DNA of 64,000 bases. It comes from Cyanodermella asteris (taxonomy: Eukaryota > Ascomycota > Lecanoromycetes > Ostropales > Stictidaceae). Every line of letters starts with the position of its first letter. The first letter of the stretch is position 1. The stretch covers positions 540,785-604,784 of the forward strand of contig UYJD01000006.1 of the NCBI GenBank assembly GCA_900618795.1. Direction: 5' to 3'. Shown in pieces: positions 21,902 through 32,891 of this stretch. The position numbers were made by a program, and so were the translations under genes. The notes beneath the pieces are model-generated. The model worked only from the letters and a program-made list of their open reading frames with translations, was not told the DNA's origin and did no database searches.

Positions 21902-22480
21902 GACTGAGAGCAAGGTCACAGTTTGCAGCTGGGAGTGGTGGGGTGGAAACTAACTGATCGCATCTTGAGCTGGCAAGACCAGCCACATTACCAAGACAAA
22001 ATATCTCAACCGCAGATACAATTATATTACCCCATCGGAGTCCATTGCTGCTCCTTGTTTGAATAGGCTTGCAGGGTCTGCTGACAGCGAGACTCGTGTC
22101 CGCATTGTGACAAGCCACATGGGCATCGCTTGCGATGCTAAAGCTGTGTGTAAGAACCAACCTAACTAAATGACTTCTCCGAAAATTCGCGTGTACTTCT
22201 TTTCGAACGACTCGTTCCAAAGAGACTCGCCCATCTTGAGACCCTCGAAGTCGGTATGCCTGGCAACTCATGCCGCTCCCCCCTTGTGCTCGAGCTCGTT
22301 TACCGGCACCGAGTCCAGTTTACCGACTGCTGCTAGCTCCGCCGCCGCCCGCTTGATAGTTTGTTGTCGCAAAGTCGCTTCCAACTCGACCCTGCTTTGC
22401 CGATCCAGTCTCTTTCCACGTCTGAAGGCTCGGTCTGAAATGTCTTCCCGTCATGTGAAACTAATTCGATCTGATGTCCG
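21902..22480. other. intergenic, no gene seen
   Basis: Between the MFS relic and a tentative membrane-protein gene. No motif, repeat or RNA gene recognised. Confidence 0.4.
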
Positions 22481-23052
22481 TCAGTGATGGAGATCATATA
22501 GCGATGGCTCGGAATAACTCACAGCGCTTGCGAATGCACGAATGCAAGTGATCAAGCACCCTGTCATAGCTGCCAATGGGACGAAGGATACAAGTATAAT
22601 ACCGACCAGGGATCCTAAGCTGATAGTGCTTGCGTCACCAGTGCTGGTCGATCCCGTGCTCTGCGAGGTAGACGAAGTAAGGACAGAGCCCGCGCTCGAC
22701 AGCAAGGAACTGTTCTCAAGTGAGTTTGTGGTAATGGTGGCTAGTGAGAATGGCACCGAAATGTCACTGCTGTTTGGTACATCGGCACGGTGATCATTCC
22801 CTGGAGGACCGAAGTCTTCGACGAAAGCACGTCTGACCTTGACGTACCGGCTGAGGTTGCTGCTGAGGTGGTCCTGCTTGCCTCACGGATGGACGACACT
22901 GTGGACCCAGAGGCGCTGATAATGGATGAGATGGTCTTGTTCTCCTGTCCCGTCACAGATGAAACCACGGTGAATGCGAGGCCATCGTTTGTAGCGACAC
23001 TCACCGTACCCAGTACGCCGAGGGTTAGACCGGGTCCGACGAGCGCGTTCAT
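22481..23052 (-). CDS. tentative Ser/Thr-rich single-pass membrane protein
   Basis: I do not recognise a family. An ATG frame at 23052 begins with a moderately hydrophobic stretch (MNALVGPGLTLGVLGTVSVA), followed by a Ser/Thr-rich segment with an N-glycosylation sequon (NKT). A second frame reaching 22481 continues with a Ser/Thr-rich stretch and one strong transmembrane helix (SLGSLVGIILVSFVPLAAMTG). The two frames differ by an offset that a short intron between about 22840 and 22770 could resolve, but no splice pair is clearly best, so exon borders are open. Signal, mucin-like stalk and one helix would resemble a wall-sensor-type protein, which is speculation. It may equally be a relic. Confidence 0.35.
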
Positions 23053-24582
23053 GATATCTGTAGTACCGGCAGAAAGCGATTACAGTGGCTCAACGTTGGC
23101 AAGCAAAGATAACTGAAGTACTGGCCTGAGTACAGGAATGGTCGCTCAGTAGAAGTTCGCGCTCACGAAAGCTGAAGGGCTTGGGAATCTATGCACACTT
23201 AAGAAATATCATAAGACTGCGATCCGCAAAGGGTAGAGTCTTAAGGTGACCGACTTGACCATGAAAGCTAAAGTCAATATTAACACGATACCGCATCAGA
23301 ATATGCGTCGGCACGCTGTAACAATAGACCCCTTCATGAAGGGTGATTGCGTGTGAATATGAATCGCCGCCTGAGCATCACGGCGGCTGACGAAACCATC
23401 TCCGCTCGTGTCAGAAGTCGATTGTTCGACCACTCGCAGTAGGGAGACAAAGATTCACCATCCGATTGATCAATCAACCACATGTAGTTCTCCTTTTGCG
23501 TACCAAGCCGAGTTTTGCCTGAACTCCTCGGCGACTTCAATGAACGTTGAGAGGCATGCTTAGAAGTTGCCGATGTCGATTTCGTAACCCTACCTTGTTT
23601 CTCACTTGACGCGTGGTGGGCTCGTTCACTTGGCCGACCCTTGCTCGCTCAAAGACTGTAAACTTAGATCCAGGGAGAAAAAACCTTGACCTCAATGCTG
23701 CCGTACCAGAGCCACATCTTCAGCCAATGCCGCGCAATGGCCCAATCGAAGTATTGATGGGTGCAATTGCCACGCTAAAGCCTCGCCGGGCTGCTGGACT
23801 TGCTGCACTTCGTGAAGCGCATTACTTACTTCCGCGGTCAAAAGACAGTATTGTGGTCAAAAAGAGGCGGCCACCTGCAAATCATGCGCGTGATCAGGGG
23901 TCTTTCATCTACCCCTGCACACTCTCACACAGCGATCAGGTGCGCAACTGCGAGACAAGGATGTGAAGGTACAAGACGGAACCTGTCGTGCACATGCCGA
24001 CCACGCTGCAGGGCGTCGAATAAAGTCACTGTCGATCTGAAGCAGCAAAAGCTGGCGACGCAAAGGGCCACTTATCGCGGTCGATGGCCCCCTTGGACCT
24101 TTATCAGAGTTGTAGCCAGAGTCGCCAGAACGAGTGGCAGTGGATGCCCGTTTACACTGGCCGGGTTGGTGATTGGGTGGTCGGAGGAGGGACGAGTTTG
24201 GGTGGCTCGCGTGGGTTTTGGGCTTCGGCATGTGATGAGTGAAGTTCGATTGTCGATTGACCCGCTCGTCGTCACGATACTGTACACCCGACCTCGACTC
24301 TGCTCCACATCCACCCAGCAAGTATACCCATCCACTCCGTTCGGCTTTCCATATTATCTGTCCCGAATCCTTCATCGTCGAACTCGCCTGAACAATCCCA
24401 GGTCACACGTTGATCGGACTTGTGTGACGTCGGCTCAAACACCCACCGCTTTATCACACCGAGCACGGTCGCCGCCTAACAAAGATTCCACAGGCACTCC
24501 TCGACAACTGACAAGCCGCGTACATCTGGCGACACGTCCTACGTCTTTTCCGGTCGATCCGGATGGCTGAAAGGACATCGGC
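23053..24582. promoter_or_regulatory. long 5' flank of the patatin-lipase gene
   Basis: 1.5 kb without a supported gene. A plus-strand frame at 23800-24570 stays open for 256 codons and stops 12 nt before the lipase start, but its Arg/Ser/Thr-rich sequence shows no domain. It may be a chance frame in a long leader. Confidence 0.4.
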
Positions 24583-27396
24583 ATGTCCCTCCTTACGCCC
24601 GCAACGATAGTACCAGGCAGTCATGGCGGGAGAAAAGCTGTTGGGGATGATGCCTTGCCCCAAAGGAACGGAAAAGAGAAGGTGGTGCGGTCCAGAAACT
24701 CGATAGCGGCGTTCGTCAACCTAGTCAAGGATCCGGTCAGCGCGGTGGGAAGCGTATATGATTACTGGTATGAACGAGATGCCGAGGCCAAGGCAGCAGT
24801 ACACGAGCGTCAGGTCTACGATAGCACAACACGGCTCCTATACCTGAAACTGCAAGAAGCGACAAGTTTCGATTCCTGGAAAGATGCAGCACAAGAATTG
24901 GACGCGTTAGAAGGTAATAATGCCTGGAAGGCCGAGTTTGAATCAAATGACTACGACTACAAGCTCGTGGCGGCACGACTGGGACAGTTGGAGGAAGCCA
25001 GGCTGAGTGGCGACATTGGAAAGATGATGTTCTTGGTCCGCACAGCTTTGACGAGAGATCTGGGCAATATGGGCAATGTCGAGCTGTACAAGCACGCCCA
25101 CATCGGAACGAAGGACCTGATCGAAAAGTACATCGATGTGACTTTGGAAACCCTGAACACTCTGCTCGAGGCCTCGACCAAACTGCCAGAGAATGGCCCC
25201 ATCTCTCATCGCCGTCTGCTGGAGCAAGTCATCTCCGCCCGACAGGCTTTCGGTCGGAGCGCTCTGCTTCTATCAGGTGGTGGGACATTTGGCATGAGCC
25301 ATAACGGTGTCTTGAAAGTGCTCTGGGAACAGAACCTCCTTCCTCGCATCATCTCGGGTGCTTCGGCTGGCAGCATTGTCAGTGCTATCATCTGCACCCG
25401 AACCGACGAAGAAATGCCGACCCTCCTGGAAGAGTTCTGTTATGGCGATCTCGCTGTTTTCGAGGAAGAGGGAACCGACGAAGGCTATATGAAGAAGGTC
25501 GCTAGGTTCCTCAAACATGGCCATCTCTACGACATCTCCCATCTCGAGCGGGTCATGAAACAGTCTCTCGGCGACATGACATTCCAGGAAGCCTACAACC
25601 GTACTCGACGAATCCTCAACATTTGTGTTTCGAGTGCTAGCTTGTATGAGCTGCCTCGGCTTCTCAACTATGTCACTGCCCCAAACGTTCTCATATGGTC
25701 TGCTGTCGCAGCATCTTGTTCTGTTCCGTTGGTCTTTTCGCCTGCATCTTTGCTCACCAAGGACCCTCGGACGGGCGAGCACGTTCCTTGGAATCGTTCC
25801 ACCCAAGGGTGGATTGATGGCTCCGTTCAGAACGACCTACCTATGACCAGACTTGCCGAGATGTTCAACGTCAACCATTTCATCGTGTCGCAAGTCAACC
25901 CACACGTCATTCCGTTCATCGAGAAGGACGAAGGACTTGTCAGCGCCGCCGACAACCCAACCTCGTCAACATTCACAGCCGCCCCACACTGGCTGCACAC
26001 ATTCACACATCTCGCCAAAGGCGAAGCACTGTATCGATTGCGAAGCATGGCGGAACTTGGTGTTTTCCCCAATGCGCTCACCAAAGCGGCATCCATCCTC
26101 AATCAGAAATACTCTGGCGACATCACGATCGTGCCCGCCATTGAGTTCCAAGATTTCACACGAATTCTGAAGAACCCGACAGAGGACTTCATGGTCAAGA
26201 CTGCGCTGATGGGCGAGCGAGCAACGTGGCCGAAGCTCAGCCGGGTCCGCAATCATTGTGCGATTGAACTTGCGCTCGACCACGCCGTGCAACGTCTGCG
26301 CACTCGTGTAGTGTTCAGCTCCAGCCAGGTCGATCTACGTCTGGGTGCGTATACACAGGCCAAGTACGCTGCCAAGCGGAAGAGTCACGGCAGACATGGC
26401 CGAGACGCTGGTCAGGCAACAAAGCAGAAGGTGGCCGTCGTCAAGCCAATGGGCCGCAGAAACCGGAGCATGTCGCAGAACAGTGAGCCAGATGCAAGTC
26501 TGATTCTGGCTACCAAAGGCATCAAACCCAAGGGCAGACCGGGGAGCAGCGCTTCTGGTTACTCGAATCAGTCACAGCAATCCATCGCTTCGGAACGTCG
26601 GCCACAAAGTGTCTACATGCCTAACAGTAGCGTCAGCACACTCGGGTCAACCTTGAGCGGGTCAAGCCAGACTGTGCGTAGTGGTCCACCAAGCAATACT
26701 GGCATACTTCGTTCTGGAACTGGACGCGTCAGTGATTCGCCGCACCAACGAACAGGCTCTGCGCCGCATTTTTCCAGGACGGCGAGCTCGCCAATGACTT
26801 CCTTCAACACATTAGCTGGACGAAGCCCGGGTTTACCTGACATCTCATCATCCGGTGCCGAAACTTCCGGGCTATATACATCCGAGGATGAACCCGCAGT
26901 AGATGACAGCGACGCGAGTGCCACCAGTACAGGCATGTCGCCAACGAGGCAACGCACCGTACGCGAGCACCAATTGTTTCCGCATCACACGCAACCCAAC
27001 ACTCCGGTCATGTCTCAAGGGTACCGGCCTTTCAATCTCATGCTCACACCTGCAAGTCCTTCTCAAGCCCCAGAACCATTCACGAGGGGACCTGCGGGTG
27101 GCACTCCCGGCGTCGGACCGAGAACGAGCAGCAAGAGGAAAGATAAGAATGAGCCTCCGAGTGGGCCGGAGCTCAAGTACAAGCAGTTATTCCACGGCGG
27201 GCGAAAGAAGCAGACCAACACATCTCAAGGTTCGGGCGCCACCACGCCCAAGACTCGCGCTTCGCCGCCAGCCAGCGTGACCGGCAATGGTGGTAATTCG
27301 GGCAGTGAACGGTCCAAGGCGAAGAGGCTAAATGCCTTGGGACTGGAAATATCGCTGCCGTCACGGAAGAAGGCTCCCAAGGACGCCGGGTCATGA
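24583..27396 (+). CDS. patatin-like lipase (Tgl3/4/5-type)
   Basis: Single exon, 937 aa from MSLLTPATIVPG. An N-terminal region with VKDPVSAVGSVYDYWYERD matches the conserved fungal triacylglycerol-lipase leader. The patatin domain starts near residue 225: oxyanion loop LLSGGGTFGMSHNGV (about 230), nucleophile elbow IISGASAGSIVSA (GxSxG, about 258) and catalytic Asp in WIDGSVQNDLP (about 411), giving the Ser-Asp dyad. VNHFIVSQVNPHVIPF follows. The last ~320 residues are low-complexity Ser/Pro/Gly-rich, with SRKK/KRKD clusters. Yeast relatives (Tgl3/4/5) hydrolyse triacylglycerol on lipid droplets and some also act on phospholipids. Substrate preference is inferred from family only. Confidence 0.88.
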   Translation: MSLLTPATIVPGSHGGRKAVGDDALPQRNGKEKVVRSRNSIAAFVNLVKDPVSAVGSVYDYWYERDAEAKAAVHERQVYDSTTRLLYLKLQEATSFDSWKDAAQELDALEGNNAWKAEFESNDYDYKLVAARLGQLEEARLSGDIGKMMFLVRTALTRDLGNMGNVELYKHAHIGTKDLIEKYIDVTLETLNTLLEASTKLPENGPISHRRLLEQVISARQAFGRSALLLSGGGTFGMSHNGVLKVLWEQNLLPRIISGASAGSIVSAIICTRTDEEMPTLLEEFCYGDLAVFEEEGTDEGYMKKVARFLKHGHLYDISHLERVMKQSLGDMTFQEAYNRTRRILNICVSSASLYELPRLLNYVTAPNVLIWSAVAASCSVPLVFSPASLLTKDPRTGEHVPWNRSTQGWIDGSVQNDLPMTRLAEMFNVNHFIVSQVNPHVIPFIEKDEGLVSAADNPTSSTFTAAPHWLHTFTHLAKGEALYRLRSMAELGVFPNALTKAASILNQKYSGDITIVPAIEFQDFTRILKNPTEDFMVKTALMGERATWPKLSRVRNHCAIELALDHAVQRLRTRVVFSSSQVDLRLGAYTQAKYAAKRKSHGRHGRDAGQATKQKVAVVKPMGRRNRSMSQNSEPDASLILATKGIKPKGRPGSSASGYSNQSQQSIASERRPQSVYMPNSSVSTLGSTLSGSSQTVRSGPPSNTGILRSGTGRVSDSPHQRTGSAPHFSRTASSPMTSFNTLAGRSPGLPDISSSGAETSGLYTSEDEPAVDDSDASATSTGMSPTRQRTVREHQLFPHHTQPNTPVMSQGYRPFNLMLTPASPSQAPEPFTRGPAGGTPGVGPRTSSKRKDKNEPPSGPELKYKQLFHGGRKKQTNTSQGSGATTPKTRASPPASVTGNGGNSGSERSKAKRLNALGLEISLPSRKKAPKDAGS

Positions 27397-27752
27397 TAGT
27401 GCCCATTTTTCAATCGTTGCAGAAGACTTTCCTATGTTTGCATGGTTTAGACACCTTCAGAGGTCTAAAACCGCATTTCTGATTGGCGTTAGTACAACGG
27501 GTTGGATAAGGAAGGGATACACGAATTGATACCCAAAGAAAGCACGAATTAGATGAAATATATATTCTACCACATCGATTAGCCGATTGACACAATCAAG
27601 TCTATCTTTAAAAATAATGCCTCTCGATCGTCGTCGTTCAGCAGGTCATCCCTTTAGCCCATCTCACTTGTGCAAAGAAGACGAAACACAATCTCAAACA
27701 TCCGTCGAGTCAAATATTTGACCACTCACGCGTGAAGAGACCATCACCAATC
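27397..27752. other. convergent intergenic spacer
   Basis: 356 bp between the stop codons of the lipase (+) and the monooxygenase (-). It probably holds both polyadenylation regions, with an AT-rich patch near 27541-27625. No gene. Confidence 0.5.
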
Positions 27753-29861
27753 TCACAAATTCCACCACTTCTCATGTACCTCCCTCAAATCCACCTCCCC
27801 CACCTCAAGATACCTCGTCATGTCACTCCCCTCCCTTCCCTCCCGTCTCGTCCTCCCATTCCCAAAGTACCACTCAAACCTATTCCCCGTGCCACCCAAG
27901 TATTCATAGTCAAAATCCTCCGACCGCGGGTCCGCCCTCACAACCGTAACATGCGCCGCACTTCCCGGCCAAAGCCCGTGGATCCTCGACTCTTTGCTCG
28001 CCTTGTACCAACTACTGCACGGCTCACTCAAGACCGTGCGTGCGAAGAATGCGTCCGCGTATTCTAAAAAGTCGAGGGCTGCGCGTTCCGAGGGGGCGAT
28101 GGTTTTGATTCCCTGAGCGGAGACTTTGCGGAGGAGTTTTGCGATGTAGGTGAGGGAGGTTTCGGTCTCGTGTGGCACGGTCCCCGAGATGCCGGCGCCG
28201 TGGGGGCCCATTGTGAAGAAGAGGTTGGGGAAATGAGGGGCTGCGAGGCCGAGGTATGTGAAGGGGAAGCCGTAGCCACCGGAGGTGCCGATGGTTTTGG
28301 AGGGTTCGAAGGAGTTTGGCGTCCATTCTTTGCTGAGGTCGCGTCCGTGGGCGCGGATGGGGAACGGGGGCGCCATGCTCGCGTTGGCGCCCGTAGCGCA
28401 GAAAATCGCATCGACATCACGCACCATGCCGTCCGACGTCTCGATTCCGGTGGCCGTGAGGCGTGTGATGGGCGTTTTGATATAGCTGACGTTGTCGGCG
28501 CACAGGGCTTCGAGATACCCTGGCCCCGGCGTCAGCCGCCGGCAGTTGGGTGAGAAATCCGGGATAAAATCTTCCGCCAATTCTGGTTTCCTAGCTAGAC
28601 GTTCTCTGATCACTTTTGTGAAGAGCTCGCGGCTCTGCTTTGATACGTCCGTGTCCTTGAGGTATGATTCTAGGCGGCGCCAGTATTTGTCCTCGAGCCC
28701 TTTGCGGTATGCGAGGTATTTGGTGGGGTCTCTGAAGTACTCTTGTTCTTCGGCGCTGAAGTGCTGTGGTTCGGTTGTGCGTTCGTCGCCGGCCCAGGAG
28801 GTGGCGATCCAGGTTTTGGAACGTACGTAGTGGTCGACGTGCGTTGCTGAGGCTTGCATACTGGGGAGTAACTGGATTCCCGAGGCTCCATTACCTATCA
28901 CGGCGACTCGCTTTCCCTTGGGATCGAAGTCTGGATCCCAGTGCGATGCGTGTCGAAGGACACCCTGATACTCATCGATCCCGGGGATGTCAGGCAACTT
29001 CCAAGCATTGAACCGACCGATGCACGTGATCACGAAATCAAACTCCTCCTGGCGGGCTCCATTGTCCTCGATCGACAAGTCTTTTACGCTCACGATCCAT
29101 TTGGAGGTCCTAGAATTCCAGTCGGCGGACGTGACGAAATGGTTCAGCTTGACGTGTTTGTAAACGTCGTACTTGCGTGCTAGGTCCTGCCAGTAATCGC
29201 GGATTTCGGCGCCTTGAGCGAATTTCTCCGACCAATTTCTGTTGGGATGGAAGGTAGACTGGTAGACAGTCGCTGGGATATCGCAACGGACGCCCGGGTA
29301 GACGTTTTCGTACCACGTTCCTCCCTAGTTATAGTCAGCAATCCTGACATGCATAATCTTTGTAAAAATAAACTTCAACGTAGAACTATCGACCCAGCAA
29401 GGAGCTACATCGTCTATCGTTCCAGCCAACATCCCTACGGAAGTATAACTTCACTCAGATCTGCCGAGATCAGATACCTGAGAACAGTGAAAACTCACCA
29501 AATCCGCATTCTTCTCAAATATCGTCAGCTCGACACCAGGAACCTTCGCCGGCAACAGCGCTCCCGCCGTGATCCCAGCAAGTCCAGCCCCGATGACCGC
29601 AACCCTCAACGCCCTCGGCTCATCAATATATCTCTCCTCGAGCTGCAACTTGGGGGCAGCATACGGGCCACCGGGGACCGCATCAGACACCGAGCTAGCG
29701 TTTGTCGTCGACGATGCAGAAATAACCGACCCCGTATCATTACTGAATGAGGTCGGACGAGAAACATTTGCGTTGTTGTTTGAATGGGGTTGTGGCTGGT
29801 CATGGCCGACGGGATCATTGGCCGTTGGAGCGGCGCGAACGTCGACCTCGGCGGCGGCCAT
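27753..29861 (-). CDS. flavin-dependent (Baeyer-Villiger-type) monooxygenase
   Basis: Two exons, 29861-29499 and 29324-27753, with a 174-nt intron (GTGAGT to AACTAG), 644 aa. After a disordered ~75-residue leader comes the FAD Rossmann motif RVAVIGAGLAGITAG, then across the splice [22 protein letters not shown], as in class B flavin monooxygenases. The fingerprint YQGVLRHASHWD fits the Baeyer-Villiger pattern FxGxxxHxxxW(D/P), with Tyr for Phe at the first position. The NADPH Rossmann motif is VAVIGNGASGIQLLP. Such enzymes insert an oxygen next to a ketone or oxygenate heteroatoms, and in fungi often serve secondary metabolism (StcW-like). The substrate is unknown. There is no obvious partner gene within 5 kb. 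Confidence 0.88.
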
Positions 29862-31344
29862 GTTCGGCGATAACGAGGGAGCTTATTTGAGCCTCAACGA
29901 GGGTTGTTTCGTCCACTTTTGTCTGGTACGACGCGTCAGGGGAGCGAATCGAAGAGAAACTTCTCGGGACCCTCATGAGACCAGTGAGATGGATGATAAG
30001 CAGTTGCTTACGATATCTTGCCTGGTCGGGCCGGTCTTGTACACCTCATTGCTGTGGGCTATCACGCCATCAGGAGTGCCCCGCATGCTGTGCAGCGTCA
30101 ACCTCCTTGCATCGTTTCACTTAGAGTGTTCGATGAAAGTAATGTATGCGCAAAGAATTTGAACGTCTCAACAGAGTTTTTTTTCAATATCTGAGCTTAT
30201 GAAAAATTGGGTCATGTGCAGCTGGCAGTAGCCCTTTAAATTCACAGGAGGACCGCCTTGGTGAGAAATCCACGTCTCGCGCTCTCCACGGATGCAGTCG
30301 TGGCATCACTATCTTGCACGTCACGAAGCTTGGAAATACGGTCATCATCTGAATGATCAAATCTTCAGTTCAATTCTCTTCTCCTAGGTCTGCTAGCTCC
30401 AAGGACAGTTCATCTTAATGAACCATCTATTATTAGAAAACTTGCGTCCGAGCCGTCGCCTCGTCTATGTATACGAGCGAATCATCATCGTGCCAGTCTC
30501 GAATTCCTGCATCCTTGGCAGGGGCACATGCTTTTGCCAGGCTGCCTGTATGAGATAACCTTCCAGAGAATGCTCCTTCCGATCGCCCCGTATTTCCGTA
30601 TGCATCAATGCCCTAATCAAGAAAAAAAAAATGCCAGCCAATGATTGGGTGGGAGTATCAGTCGAGAAAAACCCAAAGAAAGCCGTAGCTCCGGCATCGA
30701 ACTCGTTTTGTTTGCGTCGTGTACGCAGAATTCCATGCATTTCCTAGTTGAACCGATCAAATGAAGAACGCCATGATGCGCCGTGCATGCTGGTATAGAA
30801 TCAGAAAACTCCGAAGCCTCGAAACGATGGTCGTGCATTGGGGCACTTCAGTTATTCGACAAAGTGAGGAAAGGTTCAGTGATCGTCGTGTATGTCAATA
30901 TTAATCGTAAAGGCCGAGGCCATGAATCGGTCGTCGCCTGAGAGTGGAAGTGGTGACGTGAGAATGGTGTGCTGATGTTGTTGTGTTGCCCTCTCGAGAT
31001 TTATGATCATCCAATTTGGGCAGACACGTACTGAGTGCCAGTCAATCGTGACCCGCGAGGTCACTCGTCGTCCGTCCCAGGCATTTACTTGTGATGCGCA
31101 GGAGGAGCGACGATCTTCAACGACAATGAAGAATTCAATCTGGCAGTGGTCGAGGGTGTCTGGATAGGCGTGATCGGGCTCGAGAATTACTCTGGGGTTT
31201 GACCGTCTGGTCGACCCATGGTGTTGATATGCTGATGCTGTGCAACATGTTGTGTGTCCTTTGGTAGAAAAGCGTACTGGCTGGTCAGAGGCGAAGGCAT
31301 CACTGCTTACAAACCCTGTCGATTTTGTTCGCAGCTTCGGCCGT
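29862..31344. other. intergenic: monooxygenase promoter and PNG1 3' flank
   Basis: 1.48 kb. Reading frames here are short and lack motifs. A plus-strand frame at 31240-32340 is the shadow of PNG1. No RNA gene or repeat found. Confidence 0.45.
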
Positions 31345-32891
31345 TCATTGACCCTCTCGTCGCTGGTTTTCCTGTTCCCGCTGTTGTCTCTCGAGTGCTC
31401 GTTGGAAAACTTCAGCGCCGGTGCCAGGAGCCCTCTCCTCGACCTTGTTGGTCTCGCTGGGCTGAGACCGATTTGGCACGGGCTTCCGCGCTGGGATGCG
31501 GGCTGCTGGTGGCGGAGCTGGTCGTGCCGCTGCTGTCGGCTGAGGTCGTGGTGCAGGAGTCTTCGGAACGCGAAGCGCATTCAACGTAAGTTTCTCAATC
31601 TCCGAGATGAGTGGGTGAATGACGAAGCTGCGGAGCTCCTTCTCTTCTCTCGCATCCTCGCGCAGCAATCTCGCCTGTTCGTGCTTGTCAAGATTGCTCC
31701 TCTTCTTCTTTCGAATCTCACCCAACTGCCACATGAGGACCTCCTCTGGGCACTTCTTCCTATCAGCACCGAATCGCGCATGGTCCCGAACGTATCGTCT
31801 CGTGACGTCGATCGCACCATCAGCACTGAAAGCGATGCAGTAGCTGATCCTACGACCCCAGCCCTCGGCATACATGCGCGGCTGGTCCCAGGCACCTTCG
31901 CAAGAGTCGACGTGAATCCATCGCTTTGCGTGATCGCTCCAGACTTCGGTCCAGACATGGTCCTCGGCGTTCCACACCCATCGTACTTTGCTGCCCATTG
32001 CGCGGCACAGCATCGTAAAGCAGTTTGCCCATTCACCGACACGGCCGCGGCGGCTGCGCATAATTGCCCAAACATCCCCGTAGCGAGGGAAGCGTTCGAA
32101 GGCGTTGCAGGTGGCGTCGCTACACTTGAAGAGTTCGACTTTGTTGGCGCCCATGGCAATGTCCTCGGCGGATGGGCGGGTCACGCCGACAGCAATCGTC
32201 GGGGAGACGCAGTCTCTGCACGGCGGGTTATTGACCCATGTCATGAAGGACGTCTTGAACCAACTACGGGTAAATTAGCCTTTGTGCTAATACAAGGGGC
32301 GAGGGAGAGTTCTTACCGTAGCAACGCCATGATCACGTAGTCGTGGTAACCCCATTTGATGCGTCGCAGACGACCTTTCTCGTCTTCACCTTTGCTTTCA
32401 GCAGTGCTTGTTGCTTGCGCAACGGCAATGCTGTGCTCCTCCTCGGCTTCGTCGTATATACGGTCCAGTGGGATCTTGGCTAACGCCTCGTCCAGTAGAC
32501 CCGGGTTCTCGTACTTCTCTGGGGTGATGCTTAGCATTTTTAGCATGTTGCAGAACCTTTGAGAGTTGACGTCGCTTCTGGCAGGTGGTATAGGCACCTT
32601 GGGGATGTTGTGAAGGGTGGCGTGGATCGGGTCGAGGACTTGGTGTGCGTTCTCACCAGGAGTGCGTGAGCTATGAGCTGTCGAGGCTTGGAAGCGACGA
32701 GAGATGAATTCGTTTAAGCGGTTCTCGGCAAGTAATTCGCAGAACTGTTTTGTGATGCCGGTAGCGTCGAGTGTGGAGGACGAAGGCTGGGGTCGATCAT
32801 GTCGTGACGATGATGTGCTCTGTGAGGCTCCTCTGCTGCCGGAGCGACCGTTCTCTTCCTGGCCACCACCATTCCTACTTCTGTCCGCCAT
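31345..32891 (-). CDS. PNG1: PNG1 homologue, probably catalytically dead peptide:N-glycanase
   Basis: Two exons, 32891-32317 and 32263-31345, with a 53-nt intron (GTAAGA to CCGTAG) restoring [20 protein letters not shown]. Total 497 aa. Peptide:N-glycanase is a cytosolic transglutaminase-fold enzyme that deglycosylates misfolded ER-derived proteins. Visible are zinc-site cysteines (NNPPCRDC and FKCSDATC), [35 protein letters not shown] and [13 protein letters not shown]. The active centre normally reads GRCGEW, but here it is GRVGEW, with valine at residue 267. His294 and Asp311 are kept, at the same spacing (27 and 17) as the human Cys309-His336-Asp353 triad. Loss of PNGase activity with retention of another role is known for the Neurospora homologue. 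The C-terminal tail is Pro/Ala-rich then basic. Confidence 0.9.

Noticed and set aside
23800-24570. 256-codon plus-strand frame as a gene
   Set aside because: Arg/Ser/Thr-rich random composition, no domain or signal, and it sits in the lipase leader. Kept only as a low-interest upstream-frame observation.
31240-32340. 366-codon plus-strand frame
   Set aside because: Antisense shadow of PNG1, whose minus-strand motifs are unambiguous.
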